This document shows positions 9,487-18,180 of a stretch of 44,675 bases of DNA, piece by piece. Source of the DNA: Clostridium sp. ZS2-4 (GTDB lineage Bacteria > Bacillota > Clostridia > Clostridiales > Clostridiaceae); the NCBI RefSeq assembly GCF_026719745.1, contig NZ_JAPPRQ010000129.1, forward strand, positions 1-44,675. Reading direction: 5' to 3'. The first letter of the stretch is position 1; each line of letters starts with the position of its first letter. A program made the translations under genes and the position numbers. The notes beneath the pieces were generated by a model. That model saw nothing but the letters and a program-made list of their open reading frames with translations. It did not search any database and was not told where the DNA came from.

Positions 9487-9766
9487 TTGTATTTACATAA
9501 TAAAAAAACTCCATCCCAAATAAAGGGACGAAGTATATCCGCGTTACCACCCTGATTAACTATAATAATATAGCTCTCTCATTTAAATATCGGCTCATAC
9601 CGCTAATTGCTACTTATTTTCACAATTAGAACTCCAGAGTGAACTTCAATATATTTCTTCTTAAAAAAGCTTTCAGTCTGAGGCTTTTTCTCCCTATAAA
9701 AATTCCTATACCTACTCTCTCCATCATAGTTTAAATTATTTATTTGTTTTTATGTAAATAAACTTA
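9487..9766 (-). promoter_or_regulatory. T-box leader, Phe specifier (UUC), for pheST
   Basis: On the minus strand the leader shows the T-box core GGTGGTAACGCGG (around 9540-9552), preceded by a stem I region whose specifier loop reads GAAGTTCACTC, with TTC as the likely Phe codon. A 9-bp terminator stem (CTTCGTCCC/GGGATGGAG, 9509-9533) and a T-run follow. Uncharged tRNA-Phe pairing would favour the antiterminator and pheST expression. A tRNA-Phe (GAA) gene lies in the same window. Confidence 0.93.
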
Positions 9767-9772
9767 CATACT

Positions 9773-9801
9773 ATTATACCTATGTTAAAATAAAATTTCA
9801 A
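9773..9801 (-). promoter_or_regulatory. Sigma-A promoter for pheST T-box transcript
   Basis: On the minus strand TTGAAA (9796-9801) is followed by 17 nt and TATAAT (9773-9778). A start near 9766 would give a ~280-nt T-box leader. Confidence 0.75.
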
Positions 9802-9844
9802 ATATTTTCTTTACATATTATCCTTAACATTTGTATCTATTTTT

Positions 9845-10636
9845 TTACTTTTTTTTAATATCATTTTGCCTAACAGCTTCATACATCATTACACTGGCAG
9901 CTACCGCCGCATTTAAAGACTCAGCTTCACCTGGCATTGGTATTTTTACCTTTTCATCACCTAGTGCATATACCTCGTCACTTATTCCATTACCTTCATT
10001 TCCTATTGAAATTATACTCTTTTTAGTTAAGTTTATATCATAAAAATTTTTTTCAGTATCCAAAGAACTAACTATAAGCTTAAATCCTTTTTCTCTTAAC
10101 CCTTTAACTACTTCAAGATTTTCATCCTCTATTACCGGTATTTTAAATATAGAACCCATTGTTGATCTTAAGGTTTTATCATTATACACATCAACAGTTC
10201 CTTTTGTATATATAACTCCTAGAGCACCGCTGGCATGGGCAGTTCTTATTATAGTTCCCATGTTTCCCGGATCTTGAATTTTATCAGCCAAAACATAGAA
10301 TCCCTCTCTATCTACAGTATCAACTTTTTTGTTCTTAACTATTCCTAAAATACCCTGTGGATTATCTGTATCACATAATTCTTTTAGTATGTTGTCTTTT
10401 GTATAATAAACCACCGTATCCTTTTGAAGTAATTCTTCAATATTAAAATTTTTGTATCTATCAATGCCACTGTCACTAATAAGAATATATGGCACCTGAA
10501 AGGACGATTGCAGTGCTTCACTAACAAATCTAAATCCTTCTATAATAAATTGTTCTTTTTCATTTCGATATTTTTTCTTATGAAGTTTTTTTATATCTTT
10601 TATTAGAGAATTTTCTCTACTCTCAATCTTATTCAA
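9845..10636 (-). CDS. TrmH/SpoU-family RNA methyltransferase
   Basis: 263 aa. The N-terminal substrate-binding domain (SRENSLIKDIKKLHKKKYR, EQFIIEGFRFVSEAL) is followed by a SPOUT knot domain with the three family motifs: LADKIQDPGNMGTIIRTAHASGA, SIGNEGNGISDEVY and IPMPGEAESLNAAVAASVMMYE. Such enzymes methylate a ribose 2'-OH in rRNA or tRNA using SAM, acting as dimers; this YsgA-like subgroup usually sits upstream of pheS in Firmicutes, as here. The exact target nucleotide cannot be told from sequence. It follows ktrA by 13 bp and may be cotranscribed with it; the pheS promoter begins beyond its 3' end. Confidence 0.9.
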   Translation of the reverse strand: MNKIESRENSLIKDIKKLHKKKYRNEKEQFIIEGFRFVSEALQSSFQVPYILISDSGIDRYKNFNIEELLQKDTVVYYTKDNILKELCDTDNPQGILGIVKNKKVDTVDREGFYVLADKIQDPGNMGTIIRTAHASGALGVIYTKGTVDVYNDKTLRSTMGSIFKIPVIEDENLEVVKGLREKGFKLIVSSLDTEKNFYDINLTKKSIISIGNEGNGISDEVYALGDEKVKIPMPGEAESLNAAVAASVMMYEAVRQNDIKKK

Positions 10637-10649
10637 GGAAATTCACCCT

Positions 10650-11312
10650 TTATTTATTAATTTCATTTTCAAGTTTATTTAATTCTTCAATTCCACCCAT
10701 AGCTACAATTATATCTCCTTGTTCAACAGTATCATCTGCTGAAGGTGATATATTAACTTCATTATTTTTCTTTATGGCCATTATATTTATTCCATATTTT
10801 GATCTCATATTAAGCTGATTTAATGTTTTTCCATACCAGTCTTCTGGACTAGCGATTTCAGCAATACTGTAGTCTGAAGATAATTCAATATAATCTAAAA
10901 TATTAGTTGAAACTAAATTGTGTGCAACTCTAACTCCCATATCTCTTTCTGGGAAAATAACTCTGTCTACACCAATTTTTTTAAGAACTTTAGCATGTAA
11001 TTCATTATGAGCTTTAGTTAGTATATATTTTACTCCCAGATCTTTTGCTAGTAGAGCTGCCATTATACTAGCCTGCACATTTGATCCTATAGTTATTACT
11101 GCTACATCAAAATTACTTATTCCAAGAGTTCTAAGAGTATTTTCGTCAGTTGCATCAGCTTGAACAGCATGAGTTACACTATCTGCTATATTTTGAATAA
11201 CATCCTCATCAGCATCAATAGCTAATACATCATTTCCTAAAGAATAAAGCGTCTTTGCAATTGAGCTTCCAAACCTTCCAAGACCTATTACTACAAATTG
11301 TCTCTTTTTCAT
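10650..11312 (-). CDS. ktrA: Ktr/Trk K+ uptake regulatory subunit (TrkA family)
   Basis: 220 aa, the size of Bacillus KtrA. An N-terminal RCK Rossmann domain (QFVVIGLGRFGSSIAKTL, then the acidic AIDADED) binds nucleotide; a TrkA-C domain (~140-220, KTLNQLNMRSKYGINIMAI, VEQGDIIVAMGG) completes it. KtrA forms a cytoplasmic octameric ring that gates the KtrB membrane pore in response to ATP/ADP and, in other bacteria, cyclic di-AMP. It is 12 bp downstream of ktrB, so the two are surely one operon, with the methylase following 13 bp later. Confidence 0.93.
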   Translation of the reverse strand: MKKRQFVVIGLGRFGSSIAKTLYSLGNDVLAIDADEDVIQNIADSVTHAVQADATDENTLRTLGISNFDVAVITIGSNVQASIMAALLAKDLGVKYILTKAHNELHAKVLKKIGVDRVIFPERDMGVRVAHNLVSTNILDYIELSSDYSIAEIASPEDWYGKTLNQLNMRSKYGINIMAIKKNNEVNISPSADDTVEQGDIIVAMGGIEELNKLENEINK

Positions 11313-11324
11313 AAAAAATCACCT

Positions 11325-12659
11325 CTAACCAACTAATATTTTACCTTCTGGATATTTTATCGAACTTCCATTCTTTTTGCTTGCTAAAGCTAAAACCAGT
11401 GTCAAAGGCCCAACCCTACCTATATACATGGTTAAAGCAACTATAATTTTTCCTATAATACTGAGCTTCGTTGTAAGTCCTAAAGTAAGTCCTACTGTAG
11501 CAAAAGCTGAAGTAGCTTCATATAAAATATATTCAAGCGAAGCCCCTGGCTCGGTAATTGATAACAGAATAGTAGTAACAATTACAACTCCTGCTGCTAT
11601 AATAGTTATTACAAAGGCTCTATATACCAATTCCTTACTTATTGTTCTTTCAAACATTTCTGTATCTTCTCTACCTCTTATTACTGAAACTGCAGTCATC
11701 AAAAGTAATCCTAATGTTGCAGTCTTAATTCCACCCGCAGTAGATCCTGGTGAACCACCAATAAACATTAATATTATTGTCAAAGCCTTTCCACCGGCAG
11801 TCATATCCGATGTGGATATAGAATTGAAACCTGCTGTTCTAGGAGTAACTGCTGCAAAAAATGATGATAATATTTTACCTTTTATAGGTAGATTTTTTAT
11901 AGTAGCTGGATTATTCATTTCCAATAAAAACATTAAAATCCATCCACCCAAAATTAACAATATGCTCATGAATATTACAAGTCTAGCATGAACAGAAAGT
12001 TTTTTTACACCTTTATAGTTATATATTTCTGACCACACTGAAAAACCAAGTCCTCCTATAATTATCAATGCAGAAATAGCTAAAATTACAACTAAATTAT
12101 TAGCATAAGGTACTAAACTATTTCCAGTAAGATCAAAACCCGCATTACAAAAAGCAGAAATAGAGTGAAATATGCTAAAATAAATTCCTTTTAGAGCTCC
12201 ATACTGTGGAATAAATTTTGTAGCTAAAAATAAAGCTCCCACTCCTTCAACTGAAAAAGTAAATATCAATACATATTTAGCTAATTTTACAAGCCCTTGG
12301 AGAGAAAACGAATTCATGGCCTCCTGCATTATAAGTCTTTCTTTAAGAGTTATTCTTTTTCCCAACAATAATGCGAACAATGTGGCAAAAGACATAAATC
12401 CAAGTCCACCAATCTGAATCAATATTACTATAATTGTTTTACCAAAATAACTCCAATGTTCAGCTGTATTTAAAGTAGTTAATCCTGTAACACATACTGC
12501 TGAAGTTGAAGTAAAAATACAATCAATAAAAGATGTTATACTACCATCTCTAGATGATATAGGTAATGTTAGTAAACTTGCACCTATGAAAATAACAATT
12601 GCAAAACCTAAAGCTAAAATTTGTACAGGAGATAACCTTCTTTTATTTTTTTTCTGCAA
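11325..12659 (-). CDS. ktrB: Ktr/Trk K+ transporter membrane subunit (TrkH family)
   Basis: 444-aa polytopic protein with four repeated M1-P-M2 units, each giving one strand of the K+ filter: VCVTGLTTLNTAEHW, SAFCNAGFDLTGNS, PRTAGFNSIST and AFATVGLTLGLT. It imports K+, probably coupled to Na+ as in Bacillus KtrB, with KtrA as regulator. TTG 12659 is the likely start: TTAGAGGTG lies 6 nt before it, and the strong promoter at 12696-12723 would leave only a ~9-nt leader and no ribosome site for the in-frame ATG 12680. The unit begins just past the rplT terminator and so seems to be separately controlled. Confidence 0.93.
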   Translation of the reverse strand: MQKKNKRRLSPVQILALGFAIVIFIGASLLTLPISSRDGSITSFIDCIFTSTSAVCVTGLTTLNTAEHWSYFGKTIIVILIQIGGLGFMSFATLFALLLGKRITLKERLIMQEAMNSFSLQGLVKLAKYVLIFTFSVEGVGALFLATKFIPQYGALKGIYFSIFHSISAFCNAGFDLTGNSLVPYANNLVVILAISALIIIGGLGFSVWSEIYNYKGVKKLSVHARLVIFMSILLILGGWILMFLLEMNNPATIKNLPIKGKILSSFFAAVTPRTAGFNSISTSDMTAGGKALTIILMFIGGSPGSTAGGIKTATLGLLLMTAVSVIRGREDTEMFERTISKELVYRAFVITIIAAGVVIVTTILLSITEPGASLEYILYEATSAFATVGLTLGLTTKLSIIGKIIVALTMYIGRVGPLTLVLALASKKNGSSIKYPEGKILVG

Positions 12660-12695
12660 CTCAAACACCTCTAAATCCATGAATTTAATAAACTT

Positions 12696-12723
12696 ATTAT
12701 ACCATTTAAAATAAGTTTGTCAA
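12696..12723 (-). promoter_or_regulatory. Sigma-A promoter for ktrBA
   Basis: On the minus strand TTGACA (12718-12723), 16 nt, TATAAT (12696-12701). Predicted start near 12689. It overlaps no gene and follows the rplT terminator. Confidence 0.75.
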
Positions 12724-12729
12724 AACAAA

Positions 12730-12757
12730 TAAAATGCAGCTGTTAAGCCGCATTTTA
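12730..12757 (-). terminator. Terminator of infC-rpmI-rplT
   Basis: AAAATGCGGC/GCTGCATTTT hairpin with loop TTAACA directly after the rplT stop, followed on the minus strand by ATTTGTTTTG. The T tail overlaps the -35 of the ktrBA promoter. Confidence 0.8.
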
Positions 12758-12759
12758 TA

Positions 12760-13119
12760 TTAAGCATTCAATTGTTTTTTAGCTACTTCTACTAAATCAG
12801 CAAATGCTTTAGGATCATTTATAGCTATCTCTGAAAGCATCTTTCTGTTCATATCTATTCCAGCAAGTTTCATTCCATTCATGAATTTTGAATAAGAAAG
12901 TCCATTTATTCTTGTTGCTGCATTTATTCTAGCAATCCATAATCTTCTGAAATCTCTCTTCTTTAACTTTCTACCTACATATGCAAAACTCATAGCTCTC
13001 ATTACTGTTTCATTAGCAGCTTTGAAAGTCTTACTTCTTCTTCCGAAATAACCTTTTGCAAGTTTTAATATCTTTTTATGTTTTTTACGAGCGTGTACAG
13101 CTCTTTTTACTCTTGCCAT
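12760..13119 (-). CDS. rplT: 50S ribosomal protein L20
   Basis: 119 aa, standard length. It begins [33 protein letters not shown] and carries [33 protein letters not shown], both diagnostic of L20. L20 binds 23S rRNA early in 50S assembly and in Firmicutes also represses its own operon through the infC leader. It is the last gene of infC-rpmI-rplT and is closed by a hairpin terminator at 12730-12757. Confidence 0.98.
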   Translation of the reverse strand: MARVKRAVHARKKHKKILKLAKGYFGRRSKTFKAANETVMRAMSFAYVGRKLKKRDFRRLWIARINAATRINGLSYSKFMNGMKLAGIDMNRKMLSEIAINDPKAFADLVEVAKKQLNA

Positions 13120-13153
13120 TTCAAGAACCTCCTTCTGTAACCCTTATTATATA

Positions 13154-13351
13154 TTATACGTATGGTAATAATTTCTTAATTACTTTTTCTTGAGTCTCAG
13201 ACACGAGTCCACTTTTTCTAAGATTTCTCTTTGTCTTTGAGCTCTTTTTAGTTAATATGTGGCTTTTAAAAGCTTTAGCTCTTTTAAGCTTTCCGCTTCC
13301 TGTTTTCTTGAATCTTTTTGCTGCACCTCTATGTGTTTTCATTTTTGGCAT
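13154..13351 (-). CDS. rpmI: 50S ribosomal protein L35
   Basis: 65 aa, standard length, basic throughout: [28 protein letters not shown] at the N-terminus and the [13 protein letters not shown] segment near the C-terminus. It lies 19 bp after infC and 34 bp before rplT in the classic infC-rpmI-rplT operon. The start follows AAAGGAGG. Confidence 0.98.
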   Translation of the reverse strand: MPKMKTHRGAAKRFKKTGSGKLKRAKAFKSHILTKKSSKTKRNLRKSGLVSETQEKVIKKLLPYV

Positions 13352-13370
13352 TACAATTTCCTCCTTTCAA

Positions 13371-13883
13371 TTATGCTTTCTTAGGAGCTAATATTAATAT
13401 CATATTTCTCCCTTCAAGCTTTGCTGGCTTTTCAATAACACATATATCTTCTATTTTTGATACAAAGGCATTTAAAATTTTATGTCCTTTATGAGAATAA
13501 TCTGCTTCTCTTCCTCTAAATCTTACTGTAACTTTAACTTTGTTTTCAGCCAATAAAAACTTTCTAGCATTATTAGCTTTTATTACTATATCATGTTCTT
13601 CTATAGTTGGACTAAATCTGATTTCTTTAATATTTACAATCTTTTGATTTTTCTTAGCTTCTTTAATCTTTTTAGTCTGTTCATATAGATGCTTACCATA
13701 ATCCATTATTTTACAAACAGGTGGCTTTGCACTTGGAGATATCATAACCAAATCAAGTTCTTTTTCTTCTGCAATCTTAAGAGCTTCTTTTGAACTAATT
13801 ACGCCTAATTGTTCTCCATCACTATCTATAACCCTTATTTCTTTTTCCCTAATCTGTTCATTGATAAGACTATCTTTTTTGAT
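13371..13883 (-). CDS. infC: Translation initiation factor IF-3, AUC start
   Basis: 170 aa. The N-terminal domain ([26 protein letters not shown], then [17 protein letters not shown]) is joined to the C-terminal domain ([42 protein letters not shown]). IF-3 binds the 30S subunit and discriminates against non-AUG start codons. No ATG, GTG or TTG begins the full-length protein: GGAGGTG lies 7 nt before ATC 13881-13883, which gives the normal length. A rare AUU/AUC-type infC start is the known basis of IF-3 autocontrol. The TTG at 13751 would delete the N-terminal domain. Confidence 0.95.
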   Translation of the reverse strand: MKKDSLINEQIREKEIRVIDSDGEQLGVISSKEALKIAEEKELDLVMISPSAKPPVCKIMDYGKHLYEQTKKIKEAKKNQKIVNIKEIRFSPTIEEHDIVIKANNARKFLLAENKVKVTVRFRGREADYSHKGHKILNAFVSKIEDICVIEKPAKLEGRNMILILAPKKA

Positions 13884-13944
13884 ATTTCTTCACCTCCGAA
13901 TTATTATAAACCTTAAACACAAAAATTTATAATTCATTTATCTA

Positions 13945-14066
13945 AATAAAAAAGGAACGACTTAAGCCGTTCCTTACATTTCAATAACAAACAATCTATT
14001 TGTTCATGATAATGCATACCTTACTAGCTGTGCTGTAAGGTGAGAAACAGCCGCTTCTTCTTAACA
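13945..14066 (-). promoter_or_regulatory. Structured infC leader, probable L20-type attenuator
   Basis: Between the promoter and infC the transcript can fold extensively (AAGCGGCTGTTTCTCACC with CTTACAGCACAGCTAGTAAGG), then forms a terminator-like hairpin AAGGAACG/CGTTCCTT (13952-13975) with a T-run, still upstream of infC. Position and architecture match the L20-responsive leaders of Firmicute infC-rpmI-rplT operons. I have not matched it to a consensus model. Confidence 0.65.
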
Positions 14067-14072
14067 TATAGT

Positions 14073-14101
14073 ATTATACTATCAATATATAATGTTGTCA
14101 A
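14073..14101 (-). promoter_or_regulatory. Sigma-A promoter for infC-rpmI-rplT
   Basis: A perfect TTGACA (14096-14101), 17 nt, TATAAT (14073-14078) on the minus strand, directly after the thrS stop. Confidence 0.85.
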
Positions 14102-14108
14102 CATTTTT

Positions 14109-16022
14109 TTATAAATTATTTGTTTTTTCTTGGATTTCTTCAGCTAACTTTTGTACAAACTCATCTAAATTCATCGCTCCAAGGTCTCCATCATTTCTAC
14201 TTCTTACTGCAATAGTATTTTCATTCATTTCCTTTTCACCTAAAACTAACATATATGGAACCTTTTGAAGTTGAGCTTCTCTAATCTTATATCCTATTTT
14301 TTCTGCTCTATCATCAATTTCCACTCTAATTCCTTTTTCAAATAAAACATCCTTTACTTTAGCTGCATATTCCATATACTTATCTGAGATTGGAAGCACC
14401 TTAACTTGAACAGGTGCAAGCCATAATGGGAATCTTCCTGCAAAATGCTCAATTAAAATTCCTATAAATCTTTCTATACTACCAAATGCAACTCTATGAA
14501 CCATAACTGGTCTATGTTTTTCTCCATCTTTACCTATATAAGTTAAATCAAATCTTTGAGGCAGCTGCATATCTAATTGAATAGTACCACATTGCCATGT
14601 TCTTCCTATACAATCTTGTAGATGGAAATCAATTTTTGGTCCATAAAAAGCTCCGTCTCCCTCATTCACTACATAATCAAGTCCTAGACCGTCTAGAGCT
14701 TCCCTTAAACCATTTTCAGCTATTTCCCATTCTTCATCAGTTCCCATAGAATCTTCTGGTCTTGTTGATAATTCTACATGGTATTTGAATCCAAAAGTTT
14801 TATAAACTTCATCTATTAGTTTTGCAACTCCCATTATTTCTTCTTTTATTTGTTCAGGAAGCATGAATATATGTGCATCATCTTGAGTAAATGCTCTAAC
14901 TCTCATAAGTCCATGTAATGCTCCTGAAAGTTCATGTCTGTGAACTCTTCCTAATTCTGCAACACGCATAGGAAAATCTCTATAAGAGTGTATCTTTGTT
15001 CTGTAAGCAAGCATACCACCTGGACAGTTCATAGGTTTTATTGCAAAATCCTGTTCATCAATCTGAACTGTATACATATTTTCTTTATAGTGATACCAAT
15101 GACCTGAAGTTTCCCAAAGTTTTCTATTTAGTATAATAGGAGTTTCTACTTCTACATAACCAGCTTTTCTATGAACTTCTCTCCAATATTCTAAAAGTTT
15201 ATTTTTAAGTTCCATTCCTCTTGGTAAGAATAGTGGGAATCCTGGTCCTTCTTCTGGAATTACAAACAATTCTAATTCTTTTCCTAATTTTCTATGATCT
15301 CTTTTTTTAGCTTCTTCTAGCATATGAATATATTCTTCTAATTCGCTTTTCTTTGTAAAAGCTGTTCCATATATTCTTTGAAGCATTTTATTATTTTCAT
15401 TACCTCTCCAATATGCTCCTGCAACTGATAATAATTTTAGAGCTTTTACTTCTTTTGTTGAAGGCACATGAGGTCCTGCACATAAATCAACAAAATCCCC
15501 TTGTTTATAGAAAGAAATTATTGCGTCTTCTGGAAGATCTTCTATAAGTTCTACCTTATAATCTTCATTTTTCTCTTTCATTAGCTTAATAGCTTCTTCT
15601 CTTGAAAGTTCAAATCTTTCAAGTTCAAGATTTTGTTTAACTATTTTCTCCATCTCTTTTTCTATCTTGCTAAGCATTTCAGGTGTAAATGAAAAATCAG
15701 CATCAAAATCATAGTAGAAACCATTATCAATAGCTGGCCCTATTGCAAGTTTAACATCTGGATATAATCTTTTAACTGCTTGTGCAAGTATATGAGAAGC
15801 TGTATGTCTTAATGTCCATCTTCCATCTTCATCTTCAAAAGTTAGGATTTCCAAGTCACAATCCTCATTTACCTCAGTCATAAGTTCAGCTCTTTCTCCA
15901 TTTATCTTAGCACCTAAAGCTTTTTTTCTTAAAGAAGGGCTGATACTGAAAGCAATTTCGCTAACCTTTGTTCCCTTTTCAAACTCCAAAACTTTTCCAT
16001 CTTTTAATGTTACTTTAACCAT
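14109..16022 (-). CDS. thrS: Threonyl-tRNA synthetase
   Basis: 637 aa, full length. Domains: TGS (1-~62, MVKVTLKDGKVLEFEKGT), the second additional editing domain (~65-240, HTASHILAQAVKRLYP, FVDLCAGPHVPSTKEVKALKL) with its zinc/editing residues, the class II catalytic core (EVETPIILNRKLWETSGHW; MNCPGGMLAY; ELGRVHRHELSGALHGLMRVR; motif 3 HRVAFGSIERFIGILIEH) and the C-terminal anticodon-binding domain (APVQVKVLPI...). It charges tRNA-Thr and clears Ser-tRNA-Thr. It has its own promoter and T-box and ends just before the infC promoter. Its position downstream of ytxC matches the Bacillus/Clostridium order. Confidence 0.98.
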   Translation of the reverse strand: MVKVTLKDGKVLEFEKGTKVSEIAFSISPSLRKKALGAKINGERAELMTEVNEDCDLEILTFEDEDGRWTLRHTASHILAQAVKRLYPDVKLAIGPAIDNGFYYDFDADFSFTPEMLSKIEKEMEKIVKQNLELERFELSREEAIKLMKEKNEDYKVELIEDLPEDAIISFYKQGDFVDLCAGPHVPSTKEVKALKLLSVAGAYWRGNENNKMLQRIYGTAFTKKSELEEYIHMLEEAKKRDHRKLGKELELFVIPEEGPGFPLFLPRGMELKNKLLEYWREVHRKAGYVEVETPIILNRKLWETSGHWYHYKENMYTVQIDEQDFAIKPMNCPGGMLAYRTKIHSYRDFPMRVAELGRVHRHELSGALHGLMRVRAFTQDDAHIFMLPEQIKEEIMGVAKLIDEVYKTFGFKYHVELSTRPEDSMGTDEEWEIAENGLREALDGLGLDYVVNEGDGAFYGPKIDFHLQDCIGRTWQCGTIQLDMQLPQRFDLTYIGKDGEKHRPVMVHRVAFGSIERFIGILIEHFAGRFPLWLAPVQVKVLPISDKYMEYAAKVKDVLFEKGIRVEIDDRAEKIGYKIREAQLQKVPYMLVLGEKEMNENTIAVRSRNDGDLGAMNLDEFVQKLAEEIQEKTNNL

Positions 16023-16097
16023 TGGTTATCCTCCCTTTATTTTATGTTAAGTTATTATTATGTATAACATTTTTACAAATTTAATCTTTTTCAAAAA

Positions 16098-16350
16098 AAT
16101 AAAAACTCCTCCCATAATGGGACGAGTATCATCGTGTTTCCACCCAAATTAACAATAGAACAATGAAAATTTCATCTATTGTCATCTCATTAACTATAAC
16201 GCCAGCAAGCGGAAAATATCTACTAAATTCAATACTCAACTCAAAGGTGGTTTTCAACAGTTCTTGAACAGAGAACTTTTCAGCTAATAGGTTCTCCTCT
16301 CTTAGAACAGAATTCTGTTTACTCTTCCTTTTCATTGTTTTTAAACTATT
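16098..16350 (-). promoter_or_regulatory. T-box leader, Thr specifier (ACC), for thrS
   Basis: The minus strand has the T-box core GGGTGGAAACACG (16133-16146) and a terminator hairpin ACTCGTCCC/GGGAGGAGT (16105-16127) followed by TTTTT. Upstream, a stem I region has GAAAACCACCTTTGAG, with ACC as the likely Thr specifier. A short open frame across this leader (16129-16359) is accidental. Confidence 0.88.
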
Positions 16351-16361
16351 CTTTTTCATAA

Positions 16362-16390
16362 ATTATATTCTTTATAGGATTTTCTGTCAA
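16362..16390 (-). promoter_or_regulatory. Sigma-A promoter for thrS
   Basis: A perfect TTGACA (16385-16390), 17 nt, TATAAT (16362-16367), beginning 14 bp after the ytxC stop codon. Confidence 0.88.
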
Positions 16391-16403
16391 TACCTTTTTG
16401 TTA

Positions 16404-17303
16404 TTATACTTTTAAAGTACTTTTTATCTTATTACATTTACTGCATCCTTGACATAATTTTACTCTTTCCTCAAAAACCTTTTCAATTGTATCAATTATT
16501 TCTTTGTTCATACAATTATCAGGATAGTGTATTATTATATTTTCAGGACAATATGTTATAAGACCACTTATGATTAAATCATCTGTACTTACAGACCCAG
16601 CATATTTTGCATCCAATAAATCTGTTAATATTTCATCCATTATATCCTTGCCATTTTTATCTTGTATTATATATTCTCCATTTTCTTTAATTATTATATT
16701 TATCTCTTCAATTTTACTTTCCTGAACCTCAACAAAATATTTTAATAGCTTTATAAATTCATTGTATTCTTTCTCCACCATATATCGTTCTGCAATTTTA
16801 TTAATAATACTTTCTAATTCTGCTACTAATCCCTTCATTCTAAAGGTCATAAATCCTCTAATATTTATCTCATCATTTTCTGCTATACATTCCCCTATTC
16901 TGCTCAATACATCATTCTTTTTATTCATATAATAAATAGCATCTTCATCCAATATTTTGTCTTCATTCTTTAATATTTTCAGGCTTCTTTCTGCTATTTC
17001 TTTCATATCTTCATATTTCAGAAAAAAATACGTATCATTTAAGAAATTCTGTATTTCTTCATAACAAAATTCCTCAACTACTATTTTATATATAATGTTA
17101 GCCAAGTATAGGCTGAATTTACTTACCAAATTATCATTCAAATCTAAATCATTACAAAATATCTTTACAAAATGAAAACCATCATTTATCGATTCAGATA
17201 TACCAATAGAAATATCTTTCACTTCAAAATATTGTTTTATTTCATTTAGTTCATTTATAACGTCATCTCTTTCGTCTTCATAAACAATAGTTTTAAGTAG
17301 CAC
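16404..17303 (-). CDS. ytxC: YtxC-like sporulation protein
   Basis: 299 aa, mostly alpha-helical and charged, with no signal peptide. The C-terminal part (GLITYCPENIIIHYPDN, then VKLCQGCSKC with a C-x2-C-x2-C cluster) resembles the YtxC family, whose genes sit beside thrS in Bacillus and Clostridium. YtxC is annotated as a putative sporulation protein; no biochemical role is known to me. GTG 17303 follows GGAAGGAG with 6-nt spacing and is preferred to the in-frame GTG 17312, which lies inside the ribosome site. The gene is divergent from the DUF6873 gene. Confidence 0.75.
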   Translation of the reverse strand: MLLKTIVYEDERDDVINELNEIKQYFEVKDISIGISESINDGFHFVKIFCNDLDLNDNLVSKFSLYLANIIYKIVVEEFCYEEIQNFLNDTYFFLKYEDMKEIAERSLKILKNEDKILDEDAIYYMNKKNDVLSRIGECIAENDEINIRGFMTFRMKGLVAELESIINKIAERYMVEKEYNEFIKLLKYFVEVQESKIEEINIIIKENGEYIIQDKNGKDIMDEILTDLLDAKYAGSVSTDDLIISGLITYCPENIIIHYPDNCMNKEIIDTIEKVFEERVKLCQGCSKCNKIKSTLKV

Positions 17304-17467
17304 ACTATTCACTCCTTCCTGAAAATAGTATGTGTTTAAAATAAATGTATATGCAAAATATATTTATTTTTTAGCGACCCTATCCTGAATATCTCTAGAC
17401 TCTATATTGTTAAAATGTTATATTTATGCTGTAAACTTAATCATTCATTAGAAATAAGGTGATATAT

Positions 17468-18175
17468 TTGAAAAAACTTTTCATAGACTATAGAACATCT
17501 GAAGAAGAAAGATTATCAATTTTAACTTTAGGGCATGAATATTTGATATGTCCTCCATGCTCTAGTTTGTACAATGCTGTATGCGGTCATCCTGATATAT
17601 TATTACACATCATTGATGATAAAAATATCATAGTTCATAAAGACATGGAAACTGAATTTATTAAACAATTAGAAAAACTATCCCTTAATGTTATATTGTC
17701 CTCATCACAATTAGGTTCTTCTTACCCCCTAAATATAATTCTAAATGGTGTAAGTACCCCAACCTTTTTTATGCACTATTTGAAATACACCGATTCAACG
17801 CTATTAAGCTTTGTTAGTGAAAGAAAGGAATTAATAAATATTAAACAAGGATATACTAAATGTTCTACTGCAATAGTAAATTCTAACGCAATAATGACCA
17901 GCGACAAAGGAATAGCAAAAGCCTTATATAAGGAAAATATTGATGTTCTCCTACTTCCTCCAGGCGATATAGAGCTTCCTGGATTAAATTATGGTTTTAT
18001 TGGAGGCTGCTGCGGCTTAATAGAAGATAACCTCTTAGCTTTTTTTGGTGAACTGAACCACTATGCCTACGGAAAAGAAGTGCTATCTTTTTTGAAAAAG
18101 CATAAAGTCGAGCCTTATTTTTTGAAAAAAGGAAAATTAACTGACAGAGGAAGCTTGTTGAGTATTGAAGTTTAG
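17468..18175 (+). CDS. DUF6873-like protein (putative GME-fold)
   Basis: 235 aa, with no signal peptide or membrane span. It resembles clostridial proteins annotated as the DUF6873 GME-fold family, named for guanidino-group-modifying enzymes; no activity is established. Visible features are LICPPCSSLYNAVCGHPDI near the N-terminus, STAIVNSNAIMTSDKGIAKAL in the middle and LNYGFIGGCCGLI near residue 180, where the Gly-Gly-Cys-Cys-Gly could supply a nucleophile. The TTG at 17468 follows AAATAAGGTGAT and is preferred; a GTG at 17459 would lie inside that ribosome site. It is monocistronic and followed by a hairpin at 18181-18213 that lacks a T-run. Confidence 0.7.
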   Translation: MKKLFIDYRTSEEERLSILTLGHEYLICPPCSSLYNAVCGHPDILLHIIDDKNIIVHKDMETEFIKQLEKLSLNVILSSSQLGSSYPLNIILNGVSTPTFFMHYLKYTDSTLLSFVSERKELINIKQGYTKCSTAIVNSNAIMTSDKGIAKALYKENIDVLLLPPGDIELPGLNYGFIGGCCGLIEDNLLAFFGELNHYAYGKEVLSFLKKHKVEPYFLKKGKLTDRGSLLSIEV

Positions 18176-18180
18176 GAATA

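Noticed and set aside
16129-16359. 76-aa open frame upstream of thrS
   Set aside because: It lies entirely within the thrS T-box leader and ends at its T-box core; no ribosome site.
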